Source: an uncultured Acetatifactor sp. (GTDB lineage: Bacteria > Bacillota > Clostridia > Lachnospirales > Lachnospiraceae). Taken from it: a DNA stretch of 63,376 nt. Location: the NCBI GenBank assembly GCA_910584435.1, contig CAJUAP010000024.1, positions 1 through 63,376 of the forward strand, read 5' to 3'. The notes beneath the pieces are model-generated. The model made no database searches, was not told the DNA's origin, and saw only the letters and a program-made list of their open reading frames with translations. Within the stretch, counting starts at the first letter, position 1; every line of letters begins with the position of its first letter. This document shows, piece after piece, positions 9,261 to 18,158 of this stretch. Position numbers and translations under genes: made by a program.

Positions 9261-9370
9261 TCTCTTTTTCCTCCGCATCAAGCCTCAAAACTAATATACA
9301 AGAATAATATACGATTTTCCGTATGCCATTTCAAGTGTTATTCAGAAAATTAATAAATCAAAATGAAATT

Positions 9371-11425
9371 TTAGATATTTTTTATATTTCTCACACTTGT
9401 TTCTCTTATCACTTCTTTTAACCGCTCCATATCAATAGGCTTTGCCAGATGCGCATTCATACCGGCATCCAAAGCCTCCTTCACATCTTCGGAAAATGCA
9501 TTTGCCGTCATTGCGATAATCGGTATTGTCCTGGCGCGTGGATGGCTGCAGTTTCGTATGGCTTCGGTAGCCTCATATCCATCCATCACAGGCATTTGAA
9601 CATCCATCAGTATCATATCATACTTGTCCGGGGCCGACTTTTCAAATTTTTCCACCGCTTCCTGCCCGTTACATGCCCAATCGCAGTCTGCGCCGGCCAT
9701 CTTCAGCAATTCCATCAGTATCTCCGCATTTAATTCAATATCTTCTGCGGCAAGAATATGCATTCCCGCAAGAACGTCATCCCGTTCCTCCGGCCTTTGC
9801 TCCTGACGGTTCCTGGTCTTCAGCTGATTTACAACCATCTTAAAATTGCTCATAAAGAAAGGCTTCTGCAGAAAGCTATCCACTCCTGCCCGGATTCCCT
9901 CTTCCTCCAATCTCTCAACATCATATGCTGTCAATATCATGACAATCACCTGACAAGGAACAATCTGCCGGATTCGGCTTGCTGTCTTAATTCCATCCAT
10001 GTCCGGCATCTGCCAATCGAGCAGCACCAAATCAAATCCTCTGCCTTCTTCCTGCGCATGCTCTGTCATCCGGACAGCTTCCTGACCGCTGAGAGCATAA
10101 CTGATATCAACCCCCGTGTCCGCCATTACACTCTTGATCCCTGCACAGACTTCTTCATCATCATCCGCCACCAGCAGACGAGATATCCCCCGTTTCTTCC
10201 AAAAACCAGGATCAACCTTCTGTTCTTTGATTCTCAGTTCCAGACCAATTGTAAAAGTGCTTCCCTTATCCAGCTCACTTTCTATTTTAATTGTGCCCCC
10301 CATTAAATCTATCAGATTCTTGGTAATCACCATCCCCAGACCCGTCCCCTGAATTCCCAGTGTCTTCTTCGTTTCTTCACGGGTAAACGGCTGGAAAATA
10401 TTTTCCAAATACTCCTTCGACATGCCGATACCGTTATCCCTGACAATAAAAAGAAAGCGGGCGTAATTTTTCGTACACTGCGGCAGCTGGCGGACTATCA
10501 TCTCAATTGTTCCGCCCTCCGGCGTATATTTCACGGCATTTGATAAAACATTAATCAACACCTGGTTAATCCGAAGCTGATCTCCCAGGACTTCCTCATT
10601 GCAGACATGGTAGACATTTATCTTAAATTCCTGCCCCTTGGCCTTTGCCTGAGGCTGTATCATGGTATCCAGCTCTTCCACCATCTCCGCAAGGCTGATC
10701 TCGGTTATATTCAAGGTAGCTTTCCCGCTCTCAATCTTGCTCATATCCAGCACATCATTGATCAGCCCCAGCAGGTGCTGGCTTGAAGAAGTAATCTTCC
10801 TTGTGTATTCCTGCACCTTCTCCGGATCATGGGCATCCCGCTGCAGCAGTGTGGAAAGTCCTACAATTGCGTTCATGGGTGTGCGGATATCATGGCTCAT
10901 ACTGCTCAGGAAGATACTTTTGGATTCATTTGCCGCCTTCGCAGCCTCCAATGCCTCCTTCAATGCCTGTTCACTTTTGCGCTCATGTGTCCTGTCCGAC
11001 AAAATAACAACAAAACGCTCAATGTGATTCCATGAAGTCTTATAGACCGTTTCCAGAAACCATCTGGTTTCTCCGCTCTTCTTATGATGGCGTTCCTCTT
11101 CAAACCGCAGACAGTCATTTTCACTGATATTCTTTATTTTTTCATAATTGACGACTTCCCCTTCAGCCGTAACAGACCTTTCCAAACTCCTGATATCCGA
11201 CATAATTTCTTCCTGTGATATTCCCAATACACGTTCCACATTGGGACTTACATATTCCACAGAATAATTTGATGCAGTAAACATGAGCAATACATCATTT
11301 GTATTGTTGGCCACGATGCTGAAAAGTTTCTCATGATATTGGACATCATCCTCCTTTTTCCCGATTTTCCTCAGCATTCGCTGACACCAATCAATGAAAA
11401 GATTTTTCTTCTTTTTCTTATTCAT
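9371..11425 (-). CDS. PAS-containing hybrid sensor histidine kinase with two receiver domains
   Basis: 684 residues, no obvious membrane segment. A Lys-rich start leads to a PAS domain (about 30-150), a short coiled coil, the HisKA dimerisation domain with phospho-acceptor His near residue 178 (FLSSMSHDIRTPMNAIVG), and an ATPase domain with N box (NVLSNAVKYTPEGG), G1 (DNGIGMS) and G2 (GTGLGMVI). Two receiver domains follow: LVLLDWQMPDMDG and MILMDVQMPVMDG with their own Thr and Lys signatures. There is no Hpt or output domain, so signalling must pass to another protein. It is monocistronic. The ligand cannot be read from sequence. Confidence 0.95.
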   Translation of the reverse strand: MNKKKKKNLFIDWCQRMLRKIGKKEDDVQYHEKLFSIVANNTNDVLLMFTASNYSVEYVSPNVERVLGISQEEIMSDIRSLERSVTAEGEVVNYEKIKNISENDCLRFEEERHHKKSGETRWFLETVYKTSWNHIERFVVILSDRTHERKSEQALKEALEAAKAANESKSIFLSSMSHDIRTPMNAIVGLSTLLQRDAHDPEKVQEYTRKITSSSQHLLGLINDVLDMSKIESGKATLNITEISLAEMVEELDTMIQPQAKAKGQEFKINVYHVCNEEVLGDQLRINQVLINVLSNAVKYTPEGGTIEMIVRQLPQCTKNYARFLFIVRDNGIGMSKEYLENIFQPFTREETKKTLGIQGTGLGMVITKNLIDLMGGTIKIESELDKGSTFTIGLELRIKEQKVDPGFWKKRGISRLLVADDDEEVCAGIKSVMADTGVDISYALSGQEAVRMTEHAQEEGRGFDLVLLDWQMPDMDGIKTASRIRQIVPCQVIVMILTAYDVERLEEEGIRAGVDSFLQKPFFMSNFKMVVNQLKTRNRQEQRPEERDDVLAGMHILAAEDIELNAEILMELLKMAGADCDWACNGQEAVEKFEKSAPDKYDMILMDVQMPVMDGYEATEAIRNCSHPRARTIPIIAMTANAFSEDVKEALDAGMNAHLAKPIDMERLKEVIRETSVRNIKNI

Positions 11426-11756
11426 AGCACACCTTTATCTTTATATCTAATTTGTCTGCCCCCGATACGCCTTATCAGGCCACGGCAGATTCTCAATCAT
11501 GATATCCTCCCGGCGCCGCAAGGCGCATACGGGTAGTATAACATATTTATACCGTTTATGGTAGCCCTTTTTGCTGAAAGTGCATCAATAAATGCATTAG
11601 TTCAGACAGCCCCCGGCTGCTTCATTTATTCAATTTTCTTCTGGAAAAATTTCCCAAAACTATAAAATTATGATATGATGATGGAACAAAGCAGAAAACC
11701 CTATTTGCAACAACAACATTTGGGAAATCATTATAAAAACAGAAAGGACAAATACT
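11426..11756. other. 331-bp divergent intergenic region
   Basis: Separates the hybrid kinase (minus) from the methyltransferase (plus) and must hold both promoters. AT-rich candidates near 11680-11690 (TATGATATGATG) could serve the methyltransferase, but the -35 is unclear. A partial copy of the dispersed palindrome (TTAGTTCAGACAGCCC) lies at 11598-11613. No gene is supported. Confidence 0.45.
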
Positions 11757-12695
11757 ATGTGGATTGCAACTCATTGGACGGAATATGAAGTATTGGATGC
11801 CTCCGGCGGCGAACGTTTAGAGCGGTGGGGTGATTATCTATTGGTACGCCCCGATCCGCAGATTATCTGGAACACTCCACAGACACACAGAGGCTGGAAG
11901 GACAAAAACGGCCACTACCACAGAAGTTCAAAAGGGGGCGGGGAGTGGGAATTTTTCCGGCTGCCCAACGAATGGAGTATTTCCTATCCCTTAGGAGGTA
12001 CCCGCCCTGATAAAAAATACCAGCCTTCTCCGTCACCCCTGACCTTCCGGCTAAAACCTTTCAGTTTCAAACACACAGGATTGTTCCCGGAACAGGCCGT
12101 CAATTGGGAATGGTTCTCTGCCATCATCCGCCAGGCGCAGCGCCCTGCAGACCGGCCTGTAAAAGTACTGAATCTCTTCGCCTATACCGGAGGCGCTACC
12201 CTGGCTGCCGCTGCGGCCGGCGCCCATGTCACCCATGTAGACGCTTCCAAGGGCATGGTAGCCTGGGCAAAAGAAAATGCCGCAGCTTCCGGCCTGGGAA
12301 ATGCTCCCATCCGCTGGCTGGTGGATGATTGTGTAAAATTTGCAGAAAGAGAAATCCGCCGGGGCAATCAGTATGACGGCATTATTATGGATCCCCCTTC
12401 TTATGGGAGAGGACCAAAAGGCGAAATCTGGAAAATAGAAGAGCACCTATGGCCCCTGCTCACATTAATGCCGAAGCTGCTCTCCCGGAATGCTCTGTTT
12501 TTTTTAATCAACTCCTACACCACAGGACTACAGCCGGCTGTCCTTACCTATCTGCTCAACACCATCCTCATAAAAGAATTCGGCGGTCATGTGAATTCGG
12601 AGGAAATCGGACTTCCCGTAACAGCAAGCGGACTTATCCTTCCCTGCGGCGCCTCAGGACGATGGGTTTCTGACTCTGCGGCAGGAGCTGTCTGA
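11757..12695 (+). CDS. Class I SAM-dependent methyltransferase (RlmI/RlmK-like, likely rRNA)
   Basis: 312 residues. The C-terminal Rossmann domain has the SAM motif (VLNLFAYTGGATLAAAAAGA), the acidic ribose-binding loop (HVTHVDASKGMVAWAKENA) and the catalytic MDPPSYGRGPKGEIW motif, as in RlmI/RlmK 23S rRNA cytosine/guanine methyltransferases. The N-terminal 120 residues lack the PUA domain of RlmI and have a WNTPQTHRGWKD block seen in shorter homologues. AGAAAGGA precedes the ATG. The stop codon falls inside a copy of a dispersed repeat half-site. Confidence 0.8.
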   Translation: MWIATHWTEYEVLDASGGERLERWGDYLLVRPDPQIIWNTPQTHRGWKDKNGHYHRSSKGGGEWEFFRLPNEWSISYPLGGTRPDKKYQPSPSPLTFRLKPFSFKHTGLFPEQAVNWEWFSAIIRQAQRPADRPVKVLNLFAYTGGATLAAAAAGAHVTHVDASKGMVAWAKENAAASGLGNAPIRWLVDDCVKFAEREIRRGNQYDGIIMDPPSYGRGPKGEIWKIEEHLWPLLTLMPKLLSRNALFFLINSYTTGLQPAVLTYLLNTILIKEFGGHVNSEEIGLPVTASGLILPCGASGRWVSDSAAGAV

Positions 12696-12742
12696 ACTGT
12701 TACAAAAGCAAACTTCTTAACAGCTTCTTTATACGATTTCTG

Positions 12743-12771
12743 TTGTTTTTTAATATCGAAATAGATATAAT
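12743..12771 (+). promoter_or_regulatory. Sigma-A promoter of the KdpDE-like pair
   Basis: TTGTTT (12743-12748), 17-bp spacer, TATAAT (12766-12771), 42 bp before the kinase start. Good score by eye. Confidence 0.65.
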
Positions 12772-12812
12772 AGGAACGATAGGTGATACAATTGCAAATG
12801 GAGGGTTAATAA

Positions 12813-13595
12813 ATGGCCGACAAAAGAAAAAAAGCCTCGGAATATAATTATCATTCTTCTACGGATAATGCTGCACATGATAATTATTCCGCCAATGTAT
12901 TACAGGAAAACGATAAAGTCTGCTCCAACCTGTTCCGTGCCATATCCCATGAACTGCGCAATCCCCTGGCAAGCATTGTAGGCAGCAGCATTACTTTACA
13001 GGAAAACTGGGAACTTTTAAGTGAACTGGAGAAAATTGCCAGTGTAACGAAGATTTACGAAGACTCAGATTGGCTGATCCGTATTGTTGAAAATCTTCTG
13101 GCAGTCACACGTATGAGGGAAGATGTCTACATACGGACCACGGAAGAGCTCGTAGAAGAAGTCATCAGCGACTCACTGCAGAAGCTGGAAAGACGCTATC
13201 CCAACTGTATGGTTCATGTTCAAATTCCAGAGAATTACATATTTCTTCCCATGGATGCACTCCTGATTGAACAAGTCATTATCAACCTGTTGGAAAATGC
13301 CCTGAACCGTTCCTTCACCACAGCTCCTGTGGATATGCTGGTGGAGGAAGATACAGAGCAGGTCTCCTTCACCATCAGGGATCAGGGAAACCCCATACCG
13401 GAAGATATCCTTAACAATCCTTTTGACGGTGCTGCCGCCAGTACTACAACAGATGCGTTAGCAGGATGGGGCATCATGCTTGTCACATGCAAGGCCATCC
13501 TGGATGCACACCAGGGAACTTTAACAGCCAGAAATTACAGTCATGGCGCAGAGTTTATCTTTACTCTGCCAAAAGCAAAAGAGGAAAAAACATGA
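12813..13595 (+). CDS. Soluble sensor histidine kinase, KdpD C-terminal type
   Basis: 260 residues, without membrane helices or the KdpD N-terminal sensor and Usp domains. The HisKA motif FRAISHELRNPLASIVGSS matches KdpD-type kinases. Next come the N box (INLLENALNRS), G1 (IRDQGNPIPED) and G2 (AGWGIMLVTCKAIL). Its stop overlaps the start of the response regulator (ATGA), so the two are translationally coupled. No kdpFABC genes are nearby. Function in potassium control is possible but unproven; the Trk genes lie 33 kb away. Confidence 0.85.
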   Translation: MADKRKKASEYNYHSSTDNAAHDNYSANVLQENDKVCSNLFRAISHELRNPLASIVGSSITLQENWELLSELEKIASVTKIYEDSDWLIRIVENLLAVTRMREDVYIRTTEELVEEVISDSLQKLERRYPNCMVHVQIPENYIFLPMDALLIEQVIINLLENALNRSFTTAPVDMLVEEDTEQVSFTIRDQGNPIPEDILNNPFDGAAASTTTDALAGWGIMLVTCKAILDAHQGTLTARNYSHGAEFIFTLPKAKEEKT

Positions 13596-14314
13596 ATAGA
13601 AAAATTAATATTCTGGTGATTGAGGATGACAAAAATATCTGCTCCTATATCACCACCATTTTAAGCGCAAACAGCTATCATGTCACTGCTGCTCTGACCG
13701 GAAAAGAAGGGTTAAGCCTTGCTGCCTCCCTCTGTCCTGATGTAATACTTCTGGATTTGGGCCTTCCTGATATGGATGGCTGTGAGGTACTTCTCCAACT
13801 GCGCCAGTGGTATCGCGGCCCCATCATTGTAGTCTCGGCCCGTGTTCTGGAAGCAGACAAAGTAGCTGCTTTAGACATGGGGGCTGACGACTATATCACC
13901 AAACCATTCAGCAATGCAGAACTGATGGCGCGTATCCGAACTTCCATGCGCCACAGCCACGGCAATCCATCGGACAGGATTTATAAAGCACTTGACCTGG
14001 AAATCAACTTTGAAAAAAGGCTCATTACCATGGAGGACAATCAAGTTCACCTGACACAGGTTGAATATCAGCTGCTCTCCCTATTAGCTGAAAATTCAGG
14101 ACGCGTACTGACCTATCGTTTCATTATGAGTGCCATCTGGGGTCCGTACATAGACAACAACAATCAAATCCTACGTGTCAACATGGCAAATATCCGCCGC
14201 AAAATCGAAAAAAATCCTGCCCAGCCCCAATATGTATTCACAGAAATAGGTGTCGGTTACCGTATGCGTGAAAACGAATATGAACCAATCTCCGAATATT
14301 CCAATCAAATCTAA
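13592..14314 (+). CDS. OmpR/KdpE-type response regulator
   Basis: 240 residues starting MNRKINILVIEDDKNICSYI. Receiver domain with the acidic pair (EDD), phospho-acceptor Asp in DVILLDLGLPDMDG, the Ser/Thr switch (IIVVSAR) and Lys (ITKPFSNAELMARI). The C-terminal winged helix ends QYVFTEIGVGYRM, as in the OmpR family. I start at 13592 because the ATGA overlap and GAGG site fit. Partner of the upstream soluble kinase. Confidence 0.93.
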   Translation: MNRKINILVIEDDKNICSYITTILSANSYHVTAALTGKEGLSLAASLCPDVILLDLGLPDMDGCEVLLQLRQWYRGPIIVVSARVLEADKVAALDMGADDYITKPFSNAELMARIRTSMRHSHGNPSDRIYKALDLEINFEKRLITMEDNQVHLTQVEYQLLSLLAENSGRVLTYRFIMSAIWGPYIDNNNQILRVNMANIRRKIEKNPAQPQYVFTEIGVGYRMRENEYEPISEYSNQI

Positions 14315-14334
14315 TACCAATAACATTACGAATC

Positions 14335-14360
14335 AAAAAGGGGCTGCTTCTTACAGCCCC
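14335..14360 (-). terminator. Terminator of the sigma/anti-sigma operon
   Basis: Stem GGGGCTG / CAGCCCC (14340-14346 and 14354-14360) followed on the minus strand by TTTTTGATT. The anti-sigma stop codon lies at its leading edge (14351-14353). Confidence 0.75.
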
Positions 14361-15490
14361 AATGATTGTATCATATCCCATATTTGTTCTGTTGTTCCTC
14401 TGCCACGAAATCTCAGAAGTATGCCATCCGGAAACAGGATACTAAAATTTCCTCTGGGAGTATCCGTATCTCCGCTGTCTTCATAAGAACGCATGCGGCT
14501 CTCTATCACTTCCCTGCTGAAGTCTTCCCAGGCAAATACAGGATTCTCAAAATCTTCCCGATACTCCTCCGGAACGCTTTCACCATACGGCACCTCATAG
14601 AGCCGTTCATCATACCGCTCCGGTGCATTGATATCCACAATATGACAATCCTCTGTCCGCTCCATAAATACTTGAATAGCATCCAGCCCTCTGCTCCAGC
14701 TTATGGACAATTGCCCGCTCTCTTCATACCAATATGCAGCTTCAAATCCGTATCCTTCAGGCACACGGGACGGAATATATTCATGAAACGGCTCCTTACT
14801 ACGTGCTTCCGCCTCTGTCAGCTTCTCCGCCGGATTTAATGGTACGCCGCAATCTTCTTGACTGCCAATGGCATGCCTGTCCTGACTTCCGTCTTCATTC
14901 GATGCTGCAGATGACGAACCGACTTCCTGGCCCTCTTTTCCCTCCGGCGCTGCGGACGGTGAATTCTCTCCCTGACCTACGGCGCCATTGGGCGCTGCGG
15001 ACGGTGAACTCTCTCCCTGACCTCCGGCGCCATTGGGCGCTGCGGACGGCGAACTCCCTCCCTGACCTCCGGCGCCATTGGGCGCTGCGGAAAGCGAGCC
15101 GTCTCCCCAACCTCCGGCATTGTCTGCAGGTGCGGAAGACAATACATCTTCCCCTTCACCTTCTATACCATCAGAAGACGTACTTGAAATCTGCACTGCA
15201 CCCACTTCACTATTCCGAGATGATGAAAAAGCATTCCCGTCCGTTCCATTCATAAAATGGTAATTTCTCCATGTCAGTATACCCACTACTGCCGCACATA
15301 CAACCGCTGCCCATGCTCTGCCATACTGCCAGAGAGGTTTTTTCCTTCGTCTTACAGCTTCACTTCGTTCCAACAACATTGTATCCACACCTGACAGACT
15401 CTCCATAATTTTCAATGCACTTTCATGATTCCTGTTTTGGCTCATCTCGCTATCCCCCTCTTCCATACACTCATCCAATGCCTCTCCCAA
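14351..15490 (-). CDS. Membrane-anchored anti-sigma-type protein with a tandem-repeat linker
   Basis: 379 residues if translation starts at TTG 15490 (GGGGGAG nearby). ATG 15445 (MSQNRNHES) is an equal alternative. It has a cytoplasmic N-terminal segment with a basic RRRKKP stop, one membrane helix (about 55-75, AWAAVVCAAVVGILTW), then a Gly/Ser/Ala/Pro-rich linker with a 15-residue repeat (core SPSAAPNGAGGQGES, about four copies). The C-terminal domain (VPEGYGFEAAYWYEESGQLS, then LFPDGILLRFRGRGT) resembles DUF4367-type extracytoplasmic domains of anti-sigma proteins. It follows an ECF sigma gene by 34 nt, so an anti-sigma or membrane sensor role is likely. Confidence 0.7.
   Translation of the reverse strand: MGEALDECMEEGDSEMSQNRNHESALKIMESLSGVDTMLLERSEAVRRRKKPLWQYGRAWAAVVCAAVVGILTWRNYHFMNGTDGNAFSSSRNSEVGAVQISSTSSDGIEGEGEDVLSSAPADNAGGWGDGSLSAAPNGAGGQGGSSPSAAPNGAGGQGESSPSAAPNGAVGQGENSPSAAPEGKEGQEVGSSSAASNEDGSQDRHAIGSQEDCGVPLNPAEKLTEAEARSKEPFHEYIPSRVPEGYGFEAAYWYEESGQLSISWSRGLDAIQVFMERTEDCHIVDINAPERYDERLYEVPYGESVPEEYREDFENPVFAWEDFSREVIESRMRSYEDSGDTDTPRGNFSILFPDGILLRFRGRGTTEQIWDMIQSLGL
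14946..15125 (-). repeat. 45-bp in-frame tandem repeat in the anti-sigma linker
   Basis: About four 45-bp units encoding a 15-residue Gly/Ser/Ala/Pro-rich repeat. Units differ by scattered substitutions, mainly synonymous or E/G swaps. A length-variable extracytoplasmic linker is the likely effect. Confidence 0.8.
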
Positions 15491-15524
15491 AATTCCGTCT
15501 CCCCCCTGCGGCTTCCATTGCTCA

Positions 15525-16085
15525 TCATAACACCACCCCCTCTTTTTCTAAAAAGCCCCGCAGTTTTGCCCTGGTACGGAATAGCGATGTCTTCACAGTA
15601 TTCAGTTTCATCCCATATCGTTTTGCTATTTCACTATATTCCTCCACATACCAATAACGGCGTAGAAATATATTACAATCCCTCTCCGGCAAAGTATGTA
15701 GAAATTGATTCAGCATATATTCCAATTCCGTTGCTTCTACCACTGCTTCCGTGTTATGTCCGTCAGGCACACATTCTGCCAGCTCATCCAATGCCAAAAA
15801 CATTTCCTCGTTTCCTCGTTTCATGGTGTGCTTCCCCTTCCATCTGTCCAGTGACAAGTTCCTCGTAATCGTTCCAAGAAACACCGCCAGCCGGTCAGGC
15901 CGCTTAGGCGGTATGGCATTCCATGCCCGCAACCATGTATCATTGACACATTCATCCGAATCCTCTTTGGAATACAGAATATGCCATGCAATACTATAAC
16001 AATAACTGCCGTAAGCTTTTTCCGTCTCAGAAATCGCTTGTTCCTCCCTTGCCCAGTATAAATCCAGTATTTCCGTATCTTTCAA
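15525..16085 (-). CDS. ECF-family RNA polymerase sigma factor
   Basis: 186 residues. I choose the TTG at 16085 (giving MKDTEILDLYWARE) because AGGAGGAATA directly precedes it. Region 2 has SIAWHILYSKEDSDECVND and DTWLRAWNAIPPKRPDRL; region 4 has TLPERDCNIFLRRYWYVEEY followed by the helix-turn-helix SEIAKRYGMKLNTVKTSLFR. Followed by the membrane anti-sigma-type gene. A GGAAC/CGTC promoter upstream suggests that it drives its own operon. Confidence 0.9.
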   Translation of the reverse strand: MKDTEILDLYWAREEQAISETEKAYGSYCYSIAWHILYSKEDSDECVNDTWLRAWNAIPPKRPDRLAVFLGTITRNLSLDRWKGKHTMKRGNEEMFLALDELAECVPDGHNTEAVVEATELEYMLNQFLHTLPERDCNIFLRRYWYVEEYSEIAKRYGMKLNTVKTSLFRTRAKLRGFLEKEGVVL

Positions 16086-16178
16086 TATTCCTCCTTTCCG
16101 GCACAGAGTAATCCCGACGCCGTCCACTGTGCAAAACACCCGTTTCCAAATCTTTTATTCTGCTGTCTTAACCATATA

Positions 16179-16203
16179 GACGTCAAATCCTCCCATAAGT
16201 TCC
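16179..16203 (-). promoter_or_regulatory. ECF-type promoter, probably autoregulatory
   Basis: On the minus strand GGAAC (16199-16203) and CGTC (16179-16182) are separated by exactly 16 bp. This matches the GGAAC/TGAAAC-N16-CGTC architecture known for many ECF promoters. It lies about 95 bp upstream of the sigma start. Confidence 0.5.
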
Positions 16204-16270
16204 ACTCCTTACAACAATTTCCAAAAAAATGCCGCCTGAGCGGCCGCACAAGAACGCCTCTTATACTACT

Positions 16271-16303
16271 CAAAAAGGTGTATACCCTATGAGCATACAC
16301 CTT
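16271..16303 (-). terminator. Intrinsic terminator downstream of cls and the gene remnant
   Basis: A 9-bp perfect stem AAGGTGTAT / ATACACCTT with an 11-nt loop, followed on the minus strand by TTTTTGAG. It is the first terminator downstream of both the cardiolipin synthase and the 51-codon remnant. Confidence 0.75.
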
Positions 16304-16332
16304 CCGCTGTTTTGCCTGAAATGTTTTATTGC

Positions 16333-16488
16333 TTATAACCTGCATTTCTTAGCACTCTCCGTCAAATCATTTGATATATTTACCAAATCAGCCGTTGCCG
16401 CCTTACACTCCTCCACAATATCAGCCAGCTGATCCATGGCAGCAGCCGTTTCTTTTTTATTATAATCCTTTTCCCCATGGCTGAACTG
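16333..16488 (-). pseudogene. Orphan 3' end of a coiled-coil (chemoreceptor-like?) gene
   Basis: An open 51-codon frame with no start codon near its beginning ends AAMDQLADIVEECKAATADL followed by VNISNDLTESAKKCRL and a stop, then its own terminator. The heptad-like, Ala-rich composition recalls the tail of methyl-accepting proteins, but this is only a resemblance. Upstream the frame closes at a stop exactly inside a CTGAACTGTTAC repeat half-site, suggesting that the 5' part was lost at a repeat. Alternatively a tiny gene starts at the internal ATG, though no ribosome-binding site is seen. Confidence 0.4.
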
Positions 16489-16501
16489 TTACTAACCTTA
16501 A

Positions 16502-18061
16502 TCACATCAGCGGGGCAACGATCCTCATGATTCTCCCCAGCATTCTATCCGTCAGCTTCAGCTTCTTATAATCCTCAATTTTCATCTCTATACACTTATC
16601 CAGCGTATCCTGTATATCCTGCTCCATCACCGCCACCTGTGAATTCTGATACATCACAAGGCCGCACTCAAAATGGTGATATAAGCTGCGGTAGTCAAGA
16701 TTCACTGTTCCCACCACCGCTTTCACATCGTCTGACACAAATACCTTGGCATGGACAAATCCGGGCACATACTCACAGATTCTGACCCCTGCCTCCAGGA
16801 GCTGATTATAATATGTTTTGGCCAATACAAAGGCATACTTTTTGTCCGGGATGTGGGGCATAATGATCATCACCTCCACCCCCCTCTTTGCAGCATATGT
16901 CAGTGCCATAATCATCTGATAATCCAATATCAGATACGGCGTCATGATGTGCACATAAGTATGGGCCGTATTGATAATATCCAGATAAATCCTCTCTCCC
17001 ACACGCTCCGGTCCTAAGGGCGAGACGCTGTACGGAATCAGATAGCCGTCACCGGGAACGGCAGCATCCTCCGGAAGCTGATACTTTTCATACATTTCCG
17101 GCTCTTCCTCCGACTCATCCCACATCTCCAGAAACATATAGGTAAACCGCTCCACTGCCTCGCCCTGAATCATAGCCCCCACATCCTTCCAGTGGCCGAA
17201 CCGTTCCTTCTCGTTGATATATTCGTCCGCCAGATTAATGCCGCCGGTAAAAGCCACCTTACCGTCTATGACCAGAATCTTACGGTGATCCCGATTATTA
17301 TAATGAGGGGAGAAAACAGGCTTGATAGGAGCGAACATTTTACACCGGATTCCTTCCTTCTCCAACAGCTTCGGGAAATAATTCGGCAGATTCCACAGCA
17401 CATTGGTGCCGTCATACATAAACCGCACCTCCACCCCCTGTTTTGCCTTCTCCTTCAGAATATCCAGAATGGTTTCCAGCATACGCCCCTCATGGACAAT
17501 GAAAAACTCCATAAAGATATAGCGCTGCGCCTTCTGCAGTTCCTCCACCATGTCCACAAACTGACCATCCCCCAGAGAATAATATTTCATACGGGTATTC
17601 TCATATACCGGACTGTTGTCACACTGCTCCAGATAACGGGCCAGCTGTCCCATATGAGGATTCTCCGCCCTGAGCCTGTCCCTGGTTTCCTTCCTGGGAC
17701 GCACATACTCCTTCGTATTTTTCGACAGACGCTTCAGCTTCTCATACATCACCTTTGTGCCGGGCTGCGATACAATGGTCAGATAAAAAACGGCGCCGAA
17801 TACAGGAAAAAATGCCATGGGAAGCATCCAGGAAAGCCTCATATCCGGATTTCCTCCCGCATTATACATATACAGAATCACAATGACACTGACAGCCAGA
17901 AAAAGGGCATAGAACCAAAAACTATAACTGCTCAACCAGTAATACGCCACCATCAGCAGAACCAGCTGTGCAAGAAAACCCATCAGGATCATAATTGTCC
18001 TTCCATAGATGGCTGTTTTAATCCTTCCGAATTTCCTGTTTTCCTTCTCACTTGTACTCAT
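16502..18061 (-). CDS. cls: Cardiolipin synthase (phospholipase D superfamily)
   Basis: Membrane enzyme condensing phosphatidylglycerol to cardiolipin. 519 residues from ATG 18061 (AAGGTGGGG upstream). A GTG 17 codons earlier also has an AAGGA site. Two N-terminal membrane helices (about 22-75) are followed by a PLDNc-like segment (LPMAFFPVFGAVFYLTIV) and two HKD motifs: HRKILVIDGKVAFTGG and HAKVFVSDDVKAVVGT. Length and layout fit Cls. It sits after fabT and the fatty-acid operon, consistent with a membrane-lipid neighbourhood. Confidence 0.92.
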   Translation of the reverse strand: MSTSEKENRKFGRIKTAIYGRTIMILMGFLAQLVLLMVAYYWLSSYSFWFYALFLAVSVIVILYMYNAGGNPDMRLSWMLPMAFFPVFGAVFYLTIVSQPGTKVMYEKLKRLSKNTKEYVRPRKETRDRLRAENPHMGQLARYLEQCDNSPVYENTRMKYYSLGDGQFVDMVEELQKAQRYIFMEFFIVHEGRMLETILDILKEKAKQGVEVRFMYDGTNVLWNLPNYFPKLLEKEGIRCKMFAPIKPVFSPHYNNRDHRKILVIDGKVAFTGGINLADEYINEKERFGHWKDVGAMIQGEAVERFTYMFLEMWDESEEEPEMYEKYQLPEDAAVPGDGYLIPYSVSPLGPERVGERIYLDIINTAHTYVHIMTPYLILDYQMIMALTYAAKRGVEVMIIMPHIPDKKYAFVLAKTYYNQLLEAGVRICEYVPGFVHAKVFVSDDVKAVVGTVNLDYRSLYHHFECGLVMYQNSQVAVMEQDIQDTLDKCIEMKIEDYKKLKLTDRMLGRIMRIVAPLM

Positions 18062-18158
18062 AGCATACCCCACCTTCCGGCCAAGCCTGTTCTTTTGAGC
18101 TCCCAATGCCACCTGTTCCTTCTGTGTCTTCGGATATCGGTTTTACTTCTCGGTTTCC

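Noticed and set aside
14895..15110. Alternative-frame proteins across the 45-bp repeat
   Set aside because: A GC-rich repeat with period divisible by three stays open in several frames; only the frame continuous with the anti-sigma protein has flanking domains.
16155..16196. 13-codon leader peptide MGGFDVYMVKTAE before the sigma gene
   Set aside because: It has an AAGGAG site, but it overlaps the ECF-type promoter, so transcripts from that promoter would start after its ATG.
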